The position numbers and the translations under genes are program-made. Shown one piece after another: positions 7,926-17,362 of a stretch of DNA of 50,477 bases (positions within the stretch are counted from its first letter, which is position 1; the number at the start of each line of letters is the position of its first letter). The notes under the pieces were generated by a model. It saw only the letters and a program-made list of their open reading frames with translations. It did no database searches and was not told the origin of the DNA. The stretch covers positions 1 through 50,477 of the forward strand of contig NZ_QVMV01000029.1 of assembly GCF_003417465.1 (NCBI RefSeq), written 5' to 3'. This DNA comes from Wenzhouxiangella sp. 15190. Its GTDB lineage: Bacteria > Pseudomonadota > Gammaproteobacteria > Xanthomonadales > Wenzhouxiangellaceae.

Positions 7926-9269
7926 ATGGCGGGCAAGCTCTACATACAGACACACGGTTGCCAGATGAACGAGTATGACTCGGAGAAAATGGCCGACGTA
8001 CTCGCGCACTCGCATGGGCTGGCGTTGACCGACAGCCCCGAAGAGGCCGACGTCATCCTGATCAACACCTGCTCGATTCGTGAAAAGGCCCAGGAGAAGG
8101 TCTTCTCGCAGCTGGGCCGCTGGCGGCCGCTCAAGGAATCCCGCCCCGACGTGGTCATCGGCGTGGCCGGTTGCGTGGCCAGCCAGGAGGGCGAGAACAT
8201 CGTCAAGCGCTCACCGTTCGTGGACATGGTCTTCGGGCCGCAGACCATTCACCGTCTGCCTGCCATGCTCGACAGCGTACGTGAGGGCAGCAAGCCGGCC
8301 ATCGACATTTCCTTTCCCGAAATCGAGAAGTTCGATCACCTGCCCAGCCCCGGCAAGCAGGGCGGCAGCGCCTTCGTGTCGATCATGGAAGGCTGCTCCA
8401 AGTACTGCTCCTTCTGCGTGGTGCCCTATACCCGCGGGGAGGAGGTCAGCCGGCCGCTCGACGATGTCGTCGCCGAAGTGGCCGAACTGGCTGCACAGGG
8501 CGTGGTCGAGATCAACCTGCTCGGGCAGAACGTCAACGCCTACCGCGGCCCCATGCACGACGGCGGCACCGCCGACCTGGCGTTGCTGATCCGCTACATC
8601 GACCATATCGAGGGCATCGAGCGCATCCGTTTCACCACCTCGCATCCGGTGGAGTTTTCCGACAGCCTGATCGAGGCTTTTGCCGATGTGCCCAAGCTGG
8701 CCAACTACCTGCACCTGCCGGTGCAGTCCGGCTCCGATCGCGTGCTGTCGCTGATGAAGCGCGGTCACACCATTCTCGAATACAAGCAGAAGATGCGTCG
8801 CCTGCGCGAGGTGCGCCCCGATATCGCGCTGAGTTCGGATTTCATCGTTGGCTTTCCCGGCGAGACCGAGCGTGATTTCCAGCAGACGCTCGATCTGGTC
8901 AAGGACCTGGAATTCGATCAGAGCTTCAGCTTCATCTATTCGGCCCGACCGGGAACGCCGGCGGCCTCGTTCCCCGACAACGTGATCCTCGAGGAGAAGA
9001 AGGGCCGCCTCAAGCGTCTGCAGGACCAGCTGAACCACCAGGCCCGCGCCTATGCCGAGGCCATGGTGGGCACGCGTGAGCGTGTCGTGGTCGAGGGTGC
9101 CAGCCGCAAGCAGGCCAACGAACTGGCCGGACGCACCGAGAACAACCGGGTGGTCAATTTTCCCGGGCCGCCCGAACTGGTCGGCCGCATGGTCGACGTC
9201 GTCATCACCGAGGCCATGGCCAACTCGCTGCGCGGCCGGCTGGATCATACGCAGGAAGCAGTCGCCTAG
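7926..9269 (+). CDS. miaB: tRNA-2-methylthio-N6-isopentenyladenosine37 synthase MiaB
   Basis: This 447-residue radical-SAM methylthiotransferase modifies A37 of UNN-reading tRNAs. The N-terminal MTTase domain binds an auxiliary [4Fe-4S] cluster through Cys12 ([11 protein letters not shown]), Cys49 ([13 protein letters not shown]) and Cys83 (AGCVAS). The radical-SAM cluster ligands are Cys157, Cys161 and Cys164 ([17 protein letters not shown]), the same numbers as in E. coli. A C-terminal TRAM domain spans about 375-440. ATG at 7926 is preferred to the in-frame TTG just before it because the family begins directly with the KLYIQTHGC strand. It abuts phoH. Confidence 0.95.
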   Translation: MAGKLYIQTHGCQMNEYDSEKMADVLAHSHGLALTDSPEEADVILINTCSIREKAQEKVFSQLGRWRPLKESRPDVVIGVAGCVASQEGENIVKRSPFVDMVFGPQTIHRLPAMLDSVREGSKPAIDISFPEIEKFDHLPSPGKQGGSAFVSIMEGCSKYCSFCVVPYTRGEEVSRPLDDVVAEVAELAAQGVVEINLLGQNVNAYRGPMHDGGTADLALLIRYIDHIEGIERIRFTTSHPVEFSDSLIEAFADVPKLANYLHLPVQSGSDRVLSLMKRGHTILEYKQKMRRLREVRPDIALSSDFIVGFPGETERDFQQTLDLVKDLEFDQSFSFIYSARPGTPAASFPDNVILEEKKGRLKRLQDQLNHQARAYAEAMVGTRERVVVEGASRKQANELAGRTENNRVVNFPGPPELVGRMVDVVITEAMANSLRGRLDHTQEAVA

Positions 9270-10235
9270 ATGTCAGCCGCTCCGGAAACGGCCGTCACGC
9301 TCGAGCTCGAGCCGGTCGACAACGAACGCCTGGCCAATCTCTGCGGCCACCTCGACGAACACATCAACCTGATCGAAAAGAGGCTGGGCGTGGCGATTGC
9401 CGCGCGCGGCAATTTGTTCAGCATCGAGGGCGAGCCCGACGCGGTCGGGTCTGCACGGCGCGTTTTGCAGCAACTCTATCGCCAGTCCGAAGGCGAGATC
9501 CTGAGTCCGGCGACGGTCAATCTGCATCTTCAGCAGTCCGGACTCGATGAGCCCGAAAACGACGAGGTCGAGGCTGGTATTCGCACCCGCCGCGGCATGA
9601 TTCGCGGGCGTGGGCCCAACCAGAAACGCTACCTCAAGCGCATCAGCGAGAGCGACGTCAATTTCGGCGTCGGGCCGGCCGGCACCGGCAAGACGTTCCT
9701 GGCCGTGGCCTGTGCCGTCGATGCCCTGGAGTCCGATCGCGTGCAACGCATCGTCCTCGTGCGCCCGGCGGTCGAGGCCGGCGAGCGCCTGGGCTTTCTG
9801 CCGGGCGATCTGGCGCAGAAGGTCGATCCCTACCTCCGGCCGCTGCACGACGCGCTCTACGAGATGCTCGGCTTCGAGAAAGCCGCGCGATTGACCGAGC
9901 GCAATGTCATCGAGGTCGCGCCGCTGGCCTACATGCGCGGGCGCACGCTCAACGACGCCTTCGTGATCCTCGACGAGGCACAGAACACGACTTCCGAGCA
10001 GATGAAGATGTTTCTCACGCGCATCGGTTTCGGCTCCAGGGCGGTGATTACCGGTGACCTCACCCAGATCGACCTGCCGCCGAAGGTCAACTCCGGCCTG
10101 CGCCAGGCGATTGCCCTGCTCAAGGAAGTCGAAGGCGTGAGTACGACCTTCTTCGATGCCCGCGACGTGGTGCGTCATCCGATCGTGCGCCGCATCGTCG
10201 AGGCCTACGAGCGCGCCGATGAACGTGATCAGTGA
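9270..10235 (+). CDS. ybeZ: PhoH-like ATPase (YbeZ family)
   Basis: This 321-residue protein has a short N-terminal KH-like region ([20 protein letters not shown]) and a PhoH ATPase domain. Walker A is [11 protein letters not shown], Walker B is [10 protein letters not shown], and the signature [20 protein letters not shown] is present. YbeZ works with the endoribonuclease YbeY in RNA metabolism and ribosome quality control; the exact activity in this organism is inferred. The ATG directly follows the miaB stop, and the 3' end overlaps ybeY by 17 bases. This indicates a tightly coupled miaB-ybeZ-ybeY-corC operon. Confidence 0.9.
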   Translation: MSAAPETAVTLELEPVDNERLANLCGHLDEHINLIEKRLGVAIAARGNLFSIEGEPDAVGSARRVLQQLYRQSEGEILSPATVNLHLQQSGLDEPENDEVEAGIRTRRGMIRGRGPNQKRYLKRISESDVNFGVGPAGTGKTFLAVACAVDALESDRVQRIVLVRPAVEAGERLGFLPGDLAQKVDPYLRPLHDALYEMLGFEKAARLTERNVIEVAPLAYMRGRTLNDAFVILDEAQNTTSEQMKMFLTRIGFGSRAVITGDLTQIDLPPKVNSGLRQAIALLKEVEGVSTTFFDARDVVRHPIVRRIVEAYERADERDQ

Positions 10236-10698
10236 CGTGGCCGCCACCGGCCTGTCCATCCAGCGCGAATGCGAGTCGGACTCTCTGCCCGACGACGAGG
10301 ACATACGCCGTATTGCGGCGGTGGCGCTGGCCGATCTCGACGAGCCCGTGCTGAACCTGCGTATCGTCGACGAGGCCGAGGGACGTGAACTTAACAGACG
10401 CTGGCGCGGACGGGATCGTGCCACCAATGTACTCAGTTTTCCGGCCGAGCTGCCCGAGGGCGTCGGCATCAATCTTCTCGGCGATATCGTGCTGTGCGCA
10501 CCGGTCCTCGAGCGCGAGGCCGCGGAGCAGGGCAAGTCGGCTCGCGCGCATTTCGCCCATCTGCTGATCCACGGCATCTTGCATCTGAGAGGCTTCGACC
10601 ACATGTCAGCCGAACAGGCCGAGGTCATGGAGTCCCGGGAAATCCGGCTCCTGGCCGATCTGGGTGTTGGCGACCCGTACTTGAGCGATTACAACTGA
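10219..10698 (+). CDS. ybeY: endoribonuclease YbeY
   Basis: This 159-residue metalloprotein acts in 16S rRNA 3'-end maturation and ribosome quality control. The zinc-binding motif [17 protein letters not shown] supplies the three histidines (HGxLHLxGxDH), and the family segment [13 protein letters not shown] is present. The ATG at 10219 lies inside the end of phoH; that start gives the normal family length, while the frame is open further upstream without homology. Neighbours phoH and corC are the classical YbeY partners. Confidence 0.92.
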   Translation: MNVISDVAATGLSIQRECESDSLPDDEDIRRIAAVALADLDEPVLNLRIVDEAEGRELNRRWRGRDRATNVLSFPAELPEGVGINLLGDIVLCAPVLEREAAEQGKSARAHFAHLLIHGILHLRGFDHMSAEQAEVMESREIRLLADLGVGDPYLSDYN

Positions 10699-10730
10699 GA
10701 TATCGTGATTTAGGCGGTATCCTCTCCAAT

Positions 10731-11579
10731 ATGAACGACGAATCCACCGACAGTTCGAACGACAGTAGCAGCGCCGGCTCTCGCGGCTGGCTGGAAAAAC
10801 TCGGACGCGCCTTCGGCAGCGAACCCAAAAGTCGGGAAGACCTGCTCGAACTGCTGCGCGCTGTCAGCGAGCAGGGTCTGATCGAGCCCGATACCCTCGC
10901 CATGCTGGAAGGCGCGCTCGAAGTCGACGAGCTTCAGGTGCGCGACGTGATGATCCCGCGTTCGCACATGGTCGTGATTCCCGACGGAACGCCGCTCGAC
11001 GAGATTCTGCCGATCATCATCGAGTCGGGCCATTCCCGATTCCCGGTCGTAGGCGAGGACCGCGATCAGGTCAAGGGTATCCTCCTGGCCAAGGATTTAC
11101 TCAAGCTGGTCGCCAACGGCGACGGCCTGAGCCTGGAGGACCTGGTCAGAACGCCGGTCATCATCCCCGAGTCGAAGCGCCTGAATGTCCTGCTGAGGGA
11201 GTTCCGCGTCAGCAAGAACCACATGGCGATCGTGGTCGATGAGTACGGCGGGGTTTCAGGCCTGATCACCATCGAGGACGTGCTCGAGGAAATCGTCGGC
11301 GACATCGACGACGAACACGACGCCGATGCCGTTCAGGATATTCAGAAGCTGGAGGAGGGCAAGTACCTCGTCCAGGCGCTGACGGCCATCGACGATTTCA
11401 ACGAATCGTTCGACAGTGATTTCAGCGATGACGAGTACGACACGATCGGCGGCCTCGTGGTGGCCGAATTCGGCCGCCTGCCCGAAGCCGGCGAGTCGGT
11501 CACAATCGACGGCTTGACCTTCGTGGTGACCAGCGCCGACGATCGCCGGCTTCAAGCCATGGAAGTCATGACGGATTGA
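10731..11579 (+). CDS. corC: CorC/HlyC family CBS-domain protein
   Basis: This soluble protein has 282 residues. A serine-rich N-terminus precedes two CBS domains (about 65-190: VRDVMIPRSHMVVIPD, then VDEYGGVSGLITIEDVLEEIVGDI) and a C-terminal CorC_HlyC transporter-associated domain (about 200-282, DEYDTIGGLVVAEFGRLPE). The family is linked to Mg/Co efflux and membrane ion homeostasis. The chosen ATG at 10731 follows ybeY by 32 bases. In many gammaproteobacteria the next gene is lnt, the apolipoprotein N-acyltransferase; here corC ends against a convergent gene instead. Confidence 0.92.
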   Translation: MNDESTDSSNDSSSAGSRGWLEKLGRAFGSEPKSREDLLELLRAVSEQGLIEPDTLAMLEGALEVDELQVRDVMIPRSHMVVIPDGTPLDEILPIIIESGHSRFPVVGEDRDQVKGILLAKDLLKLVANGDGLSLEDLVRTPVIIPESKRLNVLLREFRVSKNHMAIVVDEYGGVSGLITIEDVLEEIVGDIDDEHDADAVQDIQKLEEGKYLVQALTAIDDFNESFDSDFSDDEYDTIGGLVVAEFGRLPEAGESVTIDGLTFVVTSADDRRLQAMEVMTD

Positions 11580-12782
11580 TCAGAGGCTCCCTAGTTTCGA
11601 AGTCACCTCGATTTCGGACTCGAGGGTGCGGTGGACCGGGCAGCGGTCAGCGATTTCGAGCATGCGCTGGCGCTGATCGACATCGATGTCGCCCTCGATC
11701 GTGATTTCCCGCTCGAGCCGGTCGACCTTGCCACTCGTCGTCTCGCAGTGCTCGCAGTCTTCAGCATGAATCCTGCTGTGTCTCACCCGACAACTGACGC
11801 GCTCGACCGGCCACTTCTTGTGGCGTGCGTACATGTTGAGCGTCATCACCGTACAGGCACCCAGGGCCGACGCCAGGTATTGGTAGGGATCGGGTCCGTG
11901 GTCATTGCCGCCATTGGCCTGCGGCTCGTCCGCGATCAGGGCGTGACTGCCCGCCTGTAGCCGGCATAGAAAGCCGTCGGCCGTTCGGCCGCGCACCAGC
12001 ACGCCTTCTTCCGCTTCCGGCTTGTCGATCTCGAGAAAGCGGCCGGCCCAGGCGGCGATGACCCTTGCGGCATATTTTGCGTCTTCGGTTCGGCTGAGGA
12101 GGTGATCGGCATGGTCGAGACTGACGAAACTCTTGGGATGCCTGGCGGCGGCGAAGATGCGCTGGGCATGCTCGATGTAGACGGTCCGGTCGACCGGTGA
12201 ATGAAGCACCAGCAGCGCGCGCTTGAGGCGCGCCAGGCGCTCGTCGAGATCATGGGAGCGTGCATCCTCGACGAAGTCGCGGCGGATGCGGAAGGATCGG
12301 CCGGCCAGGTCCACCTCGGCGCTGCCGGATTCGGCGATCTCGTCGAGATGCTCGTCGAAGTGCTTGAGCACGTTGGTCGGGCTCGAGGGCGCGGCGATCG
12401 TGGCGATGGCCTGTACGCTGTCGAGGCGTTCGGCGACGGCCAGCACGGCCGCGCCGCCGAGCGAGTGGCCCACCAGGAGCTGCGGGGGCTCGAGTTCTTC
12501 GCCGAGATACTCGGCGGCATCCTCGAGATCGTCGAGATTGCTGGAGAAGGTGGTATCGGCGAAGTCGCCTTCGCTTTCGCCCAGGCCGGTAAAGTCGAAG
12601 CGCAAAACGGCAATGTCGGCATCCGCCAGGGCACGGGTGATCTCGCGCGCCGCCCGGATATCCCGGCCGCAGGTAAAGCAGTGGGCGAATACCGCCGTGG
12701 CGCGGTAGTGGCCTCCGGGGGGTAATTCCAGGGTGCCCGTCAGGGTAACGCCGTCGCGATTGTCGAACTGGATTCGGGACAT
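11580..12782 (-). CDS. alpha/beta hydrolase fused to OsmC-family domain
   Basis: This fusion protein has 400 residues. Residues 1-255 form an alpha/beta hydrolase with nucleophile Ser107 in VGHSLGGAA, an oxyanion-region stretch FAHCFTCGRD and a late His in LDHADHLL. Residues about 260-400 are an OsmC/Ohr-like domain with the paired cysteines GACTVMTLNMYARHKKW and DRCPVHRTLES, the site of peroxide reduction in the family. Such hydrolase-OsmC fusions are known, and the substrate is not established. The start is ATG at 12782; an in-frame ATG at 12794 adds four residues. Neither has a strong ribosome-binding site. The stop codon lies directly against the corC stop on the other strand. Confidence 0.88.
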   Translation of the reverse strand: MSRIQFDNRDGVTLTGTLELPPGGHYRATAVFAHCFTCGRDIRAAREITRALADADIAVLRFDFTGLGESEGDFADTTFSSNLDDLEDAAEYLGEELEPPQLLVGHSLGGAAVLAVAERLDSVQAIATIAAPSSPTNVLKHFDEHLDEIAESGSAEVDLAGRSFRIRRDFVEDARSHDLDERLARLKRALLVLHSPVDRTVYIEHAQRIFAAARHPKSFVSLDHADHLLSRTEDAKYAARVIAAWAGRFLEIDKPEAEEGVLVRGRTADGFLCRLQAGSHALIADEPQANGGNDHGPDPYQYLASALGACTVMTLNMYARHKKWPVERVSCRVRHSRIHAEDCEHCETTSGKVDRLEREITIEGDIDVDQRQRMLEIADRCPVHRTLESEIEVTSKLGSL

Positions 12783-12869
12783 TTCCTGAACCATATGTGG
12801 TGAGGTTGTGCAGCAGTATGGGGCACAATGTCGCTTTGCACGATACGGATTATCCGAGGGATGAAGGAA

Positions 12870-14036
12870 ATGATCGCGGCCCGGCTGCGGCTGCTTGTCA
12901 TGCTCGTGATCGGCATCCAGGCGCTGCCGGCCGTTGCCCAGGAAGCCTGGCTGGTGACCTACGGGCCGGGCCAGGAAGTATGGGAGCGCTTCGGCCACAA
13001 TGCGATCTGGCTGCGCGATGCCGAACTGGGTCTCGATCACGTCTACAGCTTCGGCTACTTCGAGATGGACCGCCCGGGCTTCTATACGGATTTTGCCCGC
13101 GGCATCATGAAGTATTTCGGTTCGGCGTCCTCCCCGGAAGATGAATTCGCGTTCTATCGGATGCGCGATCGTTCCATTCGCATTCAGAAACTCGATCTCG
13201 ATCCCGGACAGATTCGTGAACTGCACGGACTGCTGCACGAGAACGTCTTCCCGATTCCGCAGTATTACGACTACGACTACTTCTTCGCCAATTGCTCGAC
13301 CTGGCTGCGGGACCTGATCGACCGGGTCGTGGACGGCCAGGTTAAAACGCAGCTCGAATCCACACCCGCGAGACTCAATTTCCGCGATCACATCCGCCGC
13401 TACAACGAAAGCCGGCTCGAACTCCACGCCGGCCTGATGCTGCTGCTCGGCCCGATGGTCGATCGCCCGCGTACAGCCTGGGAGGAGGGTTTCGTTCCGG
13501 AGGCGCTGGCCGACTGGATGGCGACGGTCACGATCGACGGTGAGCCGTTGGTCGGCGAGACCGAAACACTTTACGAGTCGCGCCACCACAACATCCCGGA
13601 CGAGCCGGTCCTGCAGTGGTGGTCCTACGGCCTGGTTTCCCTGCTGGCGGCCTTGATGGTGGCCGTCGCGTTACGATTCGAGCCGGGTTTCTGGTCCCTG
13701 CTGCCGTGGCGGATTGCCGTTCTCGCGACCGGCCTGGGCGGCATCGTGGTTTTATTGATGTGGTTCGGCAGCGGCCACGAGGTCATCGACGGCAATCGGG
13801 TGGTGCTCTTGCTCAATCCCGTGTGGCTGCTGATGCTGTTGCCGCTGCCCCGGCCCGCACGGGCCGTGCTGTGGTGGTTGCTCGCGGCCGCTGCCGCTGC
13901 CGGCGCCATCCTGTTGGCCTGGCCGGGCAGCCCGCAGTACCGGCCGGAAGTCGTCTTCGGCCTGGTGCCGCTTCTGGCGGCCATGCTGTGGGTCGCCCGG
14001 GTGTCTTCTGCCTACAGGCGCAATACCCGGTCGTAG
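12870..14036 (+). CDS. DUF4105 membrane protein with Cys/His motif, possible lipoprotein acyltransferase
   Basis: This is about 388 residues. An N-terminal hydrophobic signal segment (MIAARLRLLVMLVIGIQALPAVAQ) leads a soluble domain with DUF4105 hallmarks: RFGHNAIWLRD with a conserved His, and DYDYFFANCSTWLRDLID with a conserved Asn-Cys. That pair resembles an NlpC/P60-like catalytic site. Three to five hydrophobic helices follow from about residue 245. A DUF4105 protein of Bacteroides, Lnb, has been reported as a lipoprotein N-acyltransferase; applying that role here is inference. ATG at 12870 is chosen because GAGGG lies nine bases upstream; ATGs at 12861 and 12828 are alternatives. The 3' end overlaps cydC by 25 bases. 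Confidence 0.75.
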   Translation: MIAARLRLLVMLVIGIQALPAVAQEAWLVTYGPGQEVWERFGHNAIWLRDAELGLDHVYSFGYFEMDRPGFYTDFARGIMKYFGSASSPEDEFAFYRMRDRSIRIQKLDLDPGQIRELHGLLHENVFPIPQYYDYDYFFANCSTWLRDLIDRVVDGQVKTQLESTPARLNFRDHIRRYNESRLELHAGLMLLLGPMVDRPRTAWEEGFVPEALADWMATVTIDGEPLVGETETLYESRHHNIPDEPVLQWWSYGLVSLLAALMVAVALRFEPGFWSLLPWRIAVLATGLGGIVVLLMWFGSGHEVIDGNRVVLLLNPVWLLMLLPLPRPARAVLWWLLAAAAAAGAILLAWPGSPQYRPEVVFGLVPLLAAMLWVARVSSAYRRNTRS

Positions 14037-15655
14037 CGCGGCAGCAGTTCCGGTTCGTGGCTGATCATCACGACGGTGCGAGACTCGATCCAGCGCTCCA
14101 GGCCCGATGCCAGGCTGCCGGCTGTGGTCCGGTCCAGTCCGGTCGTGGGTTCGTCGAGGATCACGACCGGCGGGTCGACGAGCATCAGGCGGGCCAGTCC
14201 GATACGCCGCAGTTCACCGCCGGACAGGCTGGCGCCCCCCTCGTCCAGCCAGGTTTCGAGCCCCTTCTCCAGGCTGGCCAGCCATTGGCCCAGGCCGGCA
14301 TCGTCCAGGGCCTTCGCCATCGCGGCTTCGTCGGCATCGGGGGCGGCCACGCGCAGGTTGGCGGCCAGTGTGTCGCCGAACAGGGTTGGCTGCTGCGGGA
14401 GATAGCCGATGCGGCGCCTGAGCGCGTCGGCGTCGATGTCGCGCAAATCCAGCCCATCCAGCCGGATGACGCCCGAATCCGGATCGATCTGGCGCATCAA
14501 CAAGAGCGCCAGGGTGGTCTTGCCGCTGCCGCTGACTCCCGTGACCAGCAGGCGTTCGCCCCGGCCGAGCTCGAGGTTCAGGTGTTCGATCAGCGGTTGC
14601 GGACTGTCCGGCCAGGCGAAGTGAAGCGCTTCGACTGAAAGTTCGCCGCCGTCGGCCGGGGGCAGCGCGTTGCCGGAATGTGCCAGCAAGGGCTTTCGCT
14701 CGGCCAGTTCCGCAACGCGCTCGGCGGCCAGGCGGGTGCGGGTCATCTGGCGCCAGGCGGAGGGCAGGGCCTGCCAGACCTCGATCAGGCCGAGTGTGAC
14801 GATCACGGCCATAACCGCCACCGGACCCGAAAACTGCTCCCCGGAGAATCCGGTGAGCGAGATCAGCAACACCCCCCACACGCCGAGAAAGCCGGCCAGG
14901 TCGACCAGGCCGCGGCCGGCGGCGTCGATCCGGTCGAGGGTCAACTGATGATCGATCTGCCGGGTGGACAGACGCTCGAGCGCCCGGCGATGATCCGGGA
15001 CACGCCGTTCGGCCACGAGGGACTTGAGCCCTTCCAGGCTGTCGGTGCACCGGCGTCGCAATGCCGGCTCCGACAAGGCACGGGCCCGGCCGGGTGCGCG
15101 ACCGATCCGGCCCGCCGACAGGGTGATGATCGCGCCCGTCAGGCCAACGCCCGCGATCACCAGCGCGGCCATGGGGGAGACGAGCAGCAGCAGCGTGGCG
15201 GCCACGCCAAGCGTTGTCAGCGCGGCCGTCACGATGGGGCCGACCACGCCCGAATAGAGATGGTCGAGCGCCTCGACATCGCGCGTGAATCGGTCCAGGG
15301 TCTCGCCTCGCCGTAGCCGCCGCAACTGAAGCTCGTCGAGTTTCAGCAGTCGCTCCAGCAGGCTCACGCGCAAGGAGGCGAGCAGGCCGAGCGTGGCTTG
15401 ATGCGTGGCCATGCGCTCGCCGTAGCGCGCCACGGTTCGGGTGATGGCGGCCAGCCGGATACCGCCGCCGGGCGTGAAGATGTCGACAGCGGCGATCATT
15501 CCGAGCCCCGCCATCGCACTGGCCGTGATCAGCCAGCCCGAAAGGCCGAGCAGCACCAGCGCGGCGGCACTCGAGGCCAGCATCAGGGTGATACCCAGCA
15601 GCAGCCAGGGCCACTGCCGTCGCCAGGTCGCGGCGATCAATCGGTTCAGCTTCAT
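14012..15655 (-). CDS. cydC: heterodimeric thiol-reductant ABC exporter subunit CydC
   Basis: This 547-residue half-transporter has six N-terminal membrane helices (about 1-310) and an ATPase domain. Walker A is VSGSGKTTLALLL, the Q-loop region is GYLPQQPTLFGD, the signature is ASLSGGELRRIGLARLM, and Walker B is PPVVILDEPTTGLD. With CydD it exports cysteine or glutathione, or traffics heme, for assembly of the bd oxidase. The ATG overlaps the cydD stop in an ATGA junction, so the two are translationally coupled. Its last 25 bases overlap the convergent DUF4105 gene. Order and length are normal. Confidence 0.93.
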   Translation of the reverse strand: MKLNRLIAATWRRQWPWLLLGITLMLASSAAALVLLGLSGWLITASAMAGLGMIAAVDIFTPGGGIRLAAITRTVARYGERMATHQATLGLLASLRVSLLERLLKLDELQLRRLRRGETLDRFTRDVEALDHLYSGVVGPIVTAALTTLGVAATLLLLVSPMAALVIAGVGLTGAIITLSAGRIGRAPGRARALSEPALRRRCTDSLEGLKSLVAERRVPDHRRALERLSTRQIDHQLTLDRIDAAGRGLVDLAGFLGVWGVLLISLTGFSGEQFSGPVAVMAVIVTLGLIEVWQALPSAWRQMTRTRLAAERVAELAERKPLLAHSGNALPPADGGELSVEALHFAWPDSPQPLIEHLNLELGRGERLLVTGVSGSGKTTLALLLMRQIDPDSGVIRLDGLDLRDIDADALRRRIGYLPQQPTLFGDTLAANLRVAAPDADEAAMAKALDDAGLGQWLASLEKGLETWLDEGGASLSGGELRRIGLARLMLVDPPVVILDEPTTGLDRTTAGSLASGLERWIESRTVVMISHEPELLPRYDRVLRL

Positions 15656-17340
15656 CGCCCAACCTCCTCGAGACGCCCGCTTTCCAGCTCGAATATCCGA
15701 TCGGCCCAGGCTTCGGCCTGCGGATCGTGGCTGGCGCAGATTACGGTCGGGCCGCGTTCCCTCGACAATGCGCCGAGCGTCGTCCAGAGCGACTCGGCGG
15801 TGTCGGCGTCGAGACTGGCGGTCGGCTCGTCGAGCAACACCAGAGGCCGCGGCCGCAGCATGGCGCGGGCCAGCAGAATGCGGCGCGCCTGTCCGCCGGA
15901 CAAACCCTCGCCGGAGGCGCGGATCGTCGTCGCCGTGCCCCGGGGCAGGGTCGCGATCCAGTCGGTCAGGCCGGCGGCCTCGATGGCTGATCCCAACGCT
16001 GCTTCGCCCGCTCCCGGCATAGACAACCGTATGTTGTCAGCCAGGCTGCCATCGAACAGGCCGCCGCTTTGTCCCATCCAGGCACGCAGCCGCGAGAGGT
16101 CCTGCGAGTCGATGCGCTGCAATTCGATACCGTCGATTCGGATACGGCCCGAGTCGGGCACGAGAAAGCCGCCGATGAGGTCGAGCAGGGTCGACTTGCC
16201 GCCGCCGCTGGGGCCGCGTAGCAGCACGCGTTGGCCGGGCTGGATATCGAGTTCGATATCGGTCAGCACCGCGCCGCGCCCCGGACGCTCCAGGATCAGG
16301 CCGTCGATCTCGATTCGGCAGGCCGTGCCGGGCGTGATTGCCACGGGATCAAGCGGTTCCGGTCGGGCCGGGGGCGCTTCCAGCACGGCGCGGATGGAAC
16401 CCGCCGCTGCCAGTCCGTCGGCGCGGTCGTGCCAGGCCTGGGAGAGCTGTCTGAGTGGCTGGAAGAATTCGGGTGCCAGCAGCAGCACAAAAAGGCCGCT
16501 ATGCAGGGTCAGCGCCGGGGCGGGGCCGAACTGGATGTAGCCGAGCAGGCCGAGTCCGACGTAGATCGCCACCGCGGCGATGGCCACGGCACTGAAGAAC
16601 TCGAGCACCGCCGTCGACAGGAAGGCCAGGCGCAGGACCGCCAGGGTGCGGCGGCGAAAATCATCAATCAAGGCACTCAACCGGCCGAGTTCGTGCGTTT
16701 CGCTGCCGAAGCGCCGGATGGTGTCGAGGCCGCGCAAGCGGTCGAGAAACACCCCGCCCAGGCGGGCAAGTTCGCGTTGCTGGTCGCGGCTGGCCTGTTC
16801 TGCCCCCCAGCCGACCAGGATCATGAACAGCGGGATCAGCGGTGCGGCCAGGGCGAGGAACGTGCCGGCCAGCCAGTCCTGCCAAAGGACCGCCATCAGC
16901 AAGACCGGGACGGTCACCCCGGCAGTGATCGTCTGCGGCACAAGGCGCCCGTACCAGCGCTCGAGCAGATCGACTTGTTCGACCAGCACGGTCGACAGGG
17001 CGCCGGCGCTGCGTCCGGCGACGAAGGTCGGGCCGGCATCGGCGATATGCTGGAACAGTCGCGGGCGCAACTGGCGTTGTATTCGGGCCGCGGCCCCCGA
17101 GGCGATCCAGCCTTTCATCGTCTCCGTCCCGGCTCGCGCGGCGAAAACGGGCAATAACAGCAAGAACGGCAGCGCCAGATCGCCGGGCGCACGTCCGTCG
17201 ATCATGACGGCGTGCACAATCCCGGCCAGCAACCAGGCCTGCATCACGATGAGACCGGACTGGATCAGCGACAGCGTGATCAGGCCGGCGCGGAAGCCCG
17301 TCGGCTCCCGCGCCGCCAACCATTGGCTCTCGCTGCTCAC
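15652..17340 (-). CDS. cydD: heterodimeric thiol-reductant ABC exporter subunit CydD
   Basis: This 562-residue half-transporter has a membrane domain at about 15-310. The ATPase domain shows Walker A GPSGGGKSTLL, signature EGLSGGQARRILLARAM and Walker B PLVLLDEPTASLDAD. It partners CydC. A GTG start at 17340 (VSSESQWLAA) is chosen: it gives a sensible N-terminus just before the first helix. The frame stays open 55 codons upstream into cydB, but that part is out of register with any protein. It lies 22 bases after cydB and overlaps cydC by 4 bases. The start has no strong ribosome-binding site, so exact placement is uncertain. Confidence 0.92.
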   Translation of the reverse strand: MSSESQWLAAREPTGFRAGLITLSLIQSGLIVMQAWLLAGIVHAVMIDGRAPGDLALPFLLLLPVFAARAGTETMKGWIASGAAARIQRQLRPRLFQHIADAGPTFVAGRSAGALSTVLVEQVDLLERWYGRLVPQTITAGVTVPVLLMAVLWQDWLAGTFLALAAPLIPLFMILVGWGAEQASRDQQRELARLGGVFLDRLRGLDTIRRFGSETHELGRLSALIDDFRRRTLAVLRLAFLSTAVLEFFSAVAIAAVAIYVGLGLLGYIQFGPAPALTLHSGLFVLLLAPEFFQPLRQLSQAWHDRADGLAAAGSIRAVLEAPPARPEPLDPVAITPGTACRIEIDGLILERPGRGAVLTDIELDIQPGQRVLLRGPSGGGKSTLLDLIGGFLVPDSGRIRIDGIELQRIDSQDLSRLRAWMGQSGGLFDGSLADNIRLSMPGAGEAALGSAIEAAGLTDWIATLPRGTATTIRASGEGLSGGQARRILLARAMLRPRPLVLLDEPTASLDADTAESLWTTLGALSRERGPTVICASHDPQAEAWADRIFELESGRLEEVGR

Positions 17341-17362
17341 GCCGTGGTCAAAGCCGGGGCGG

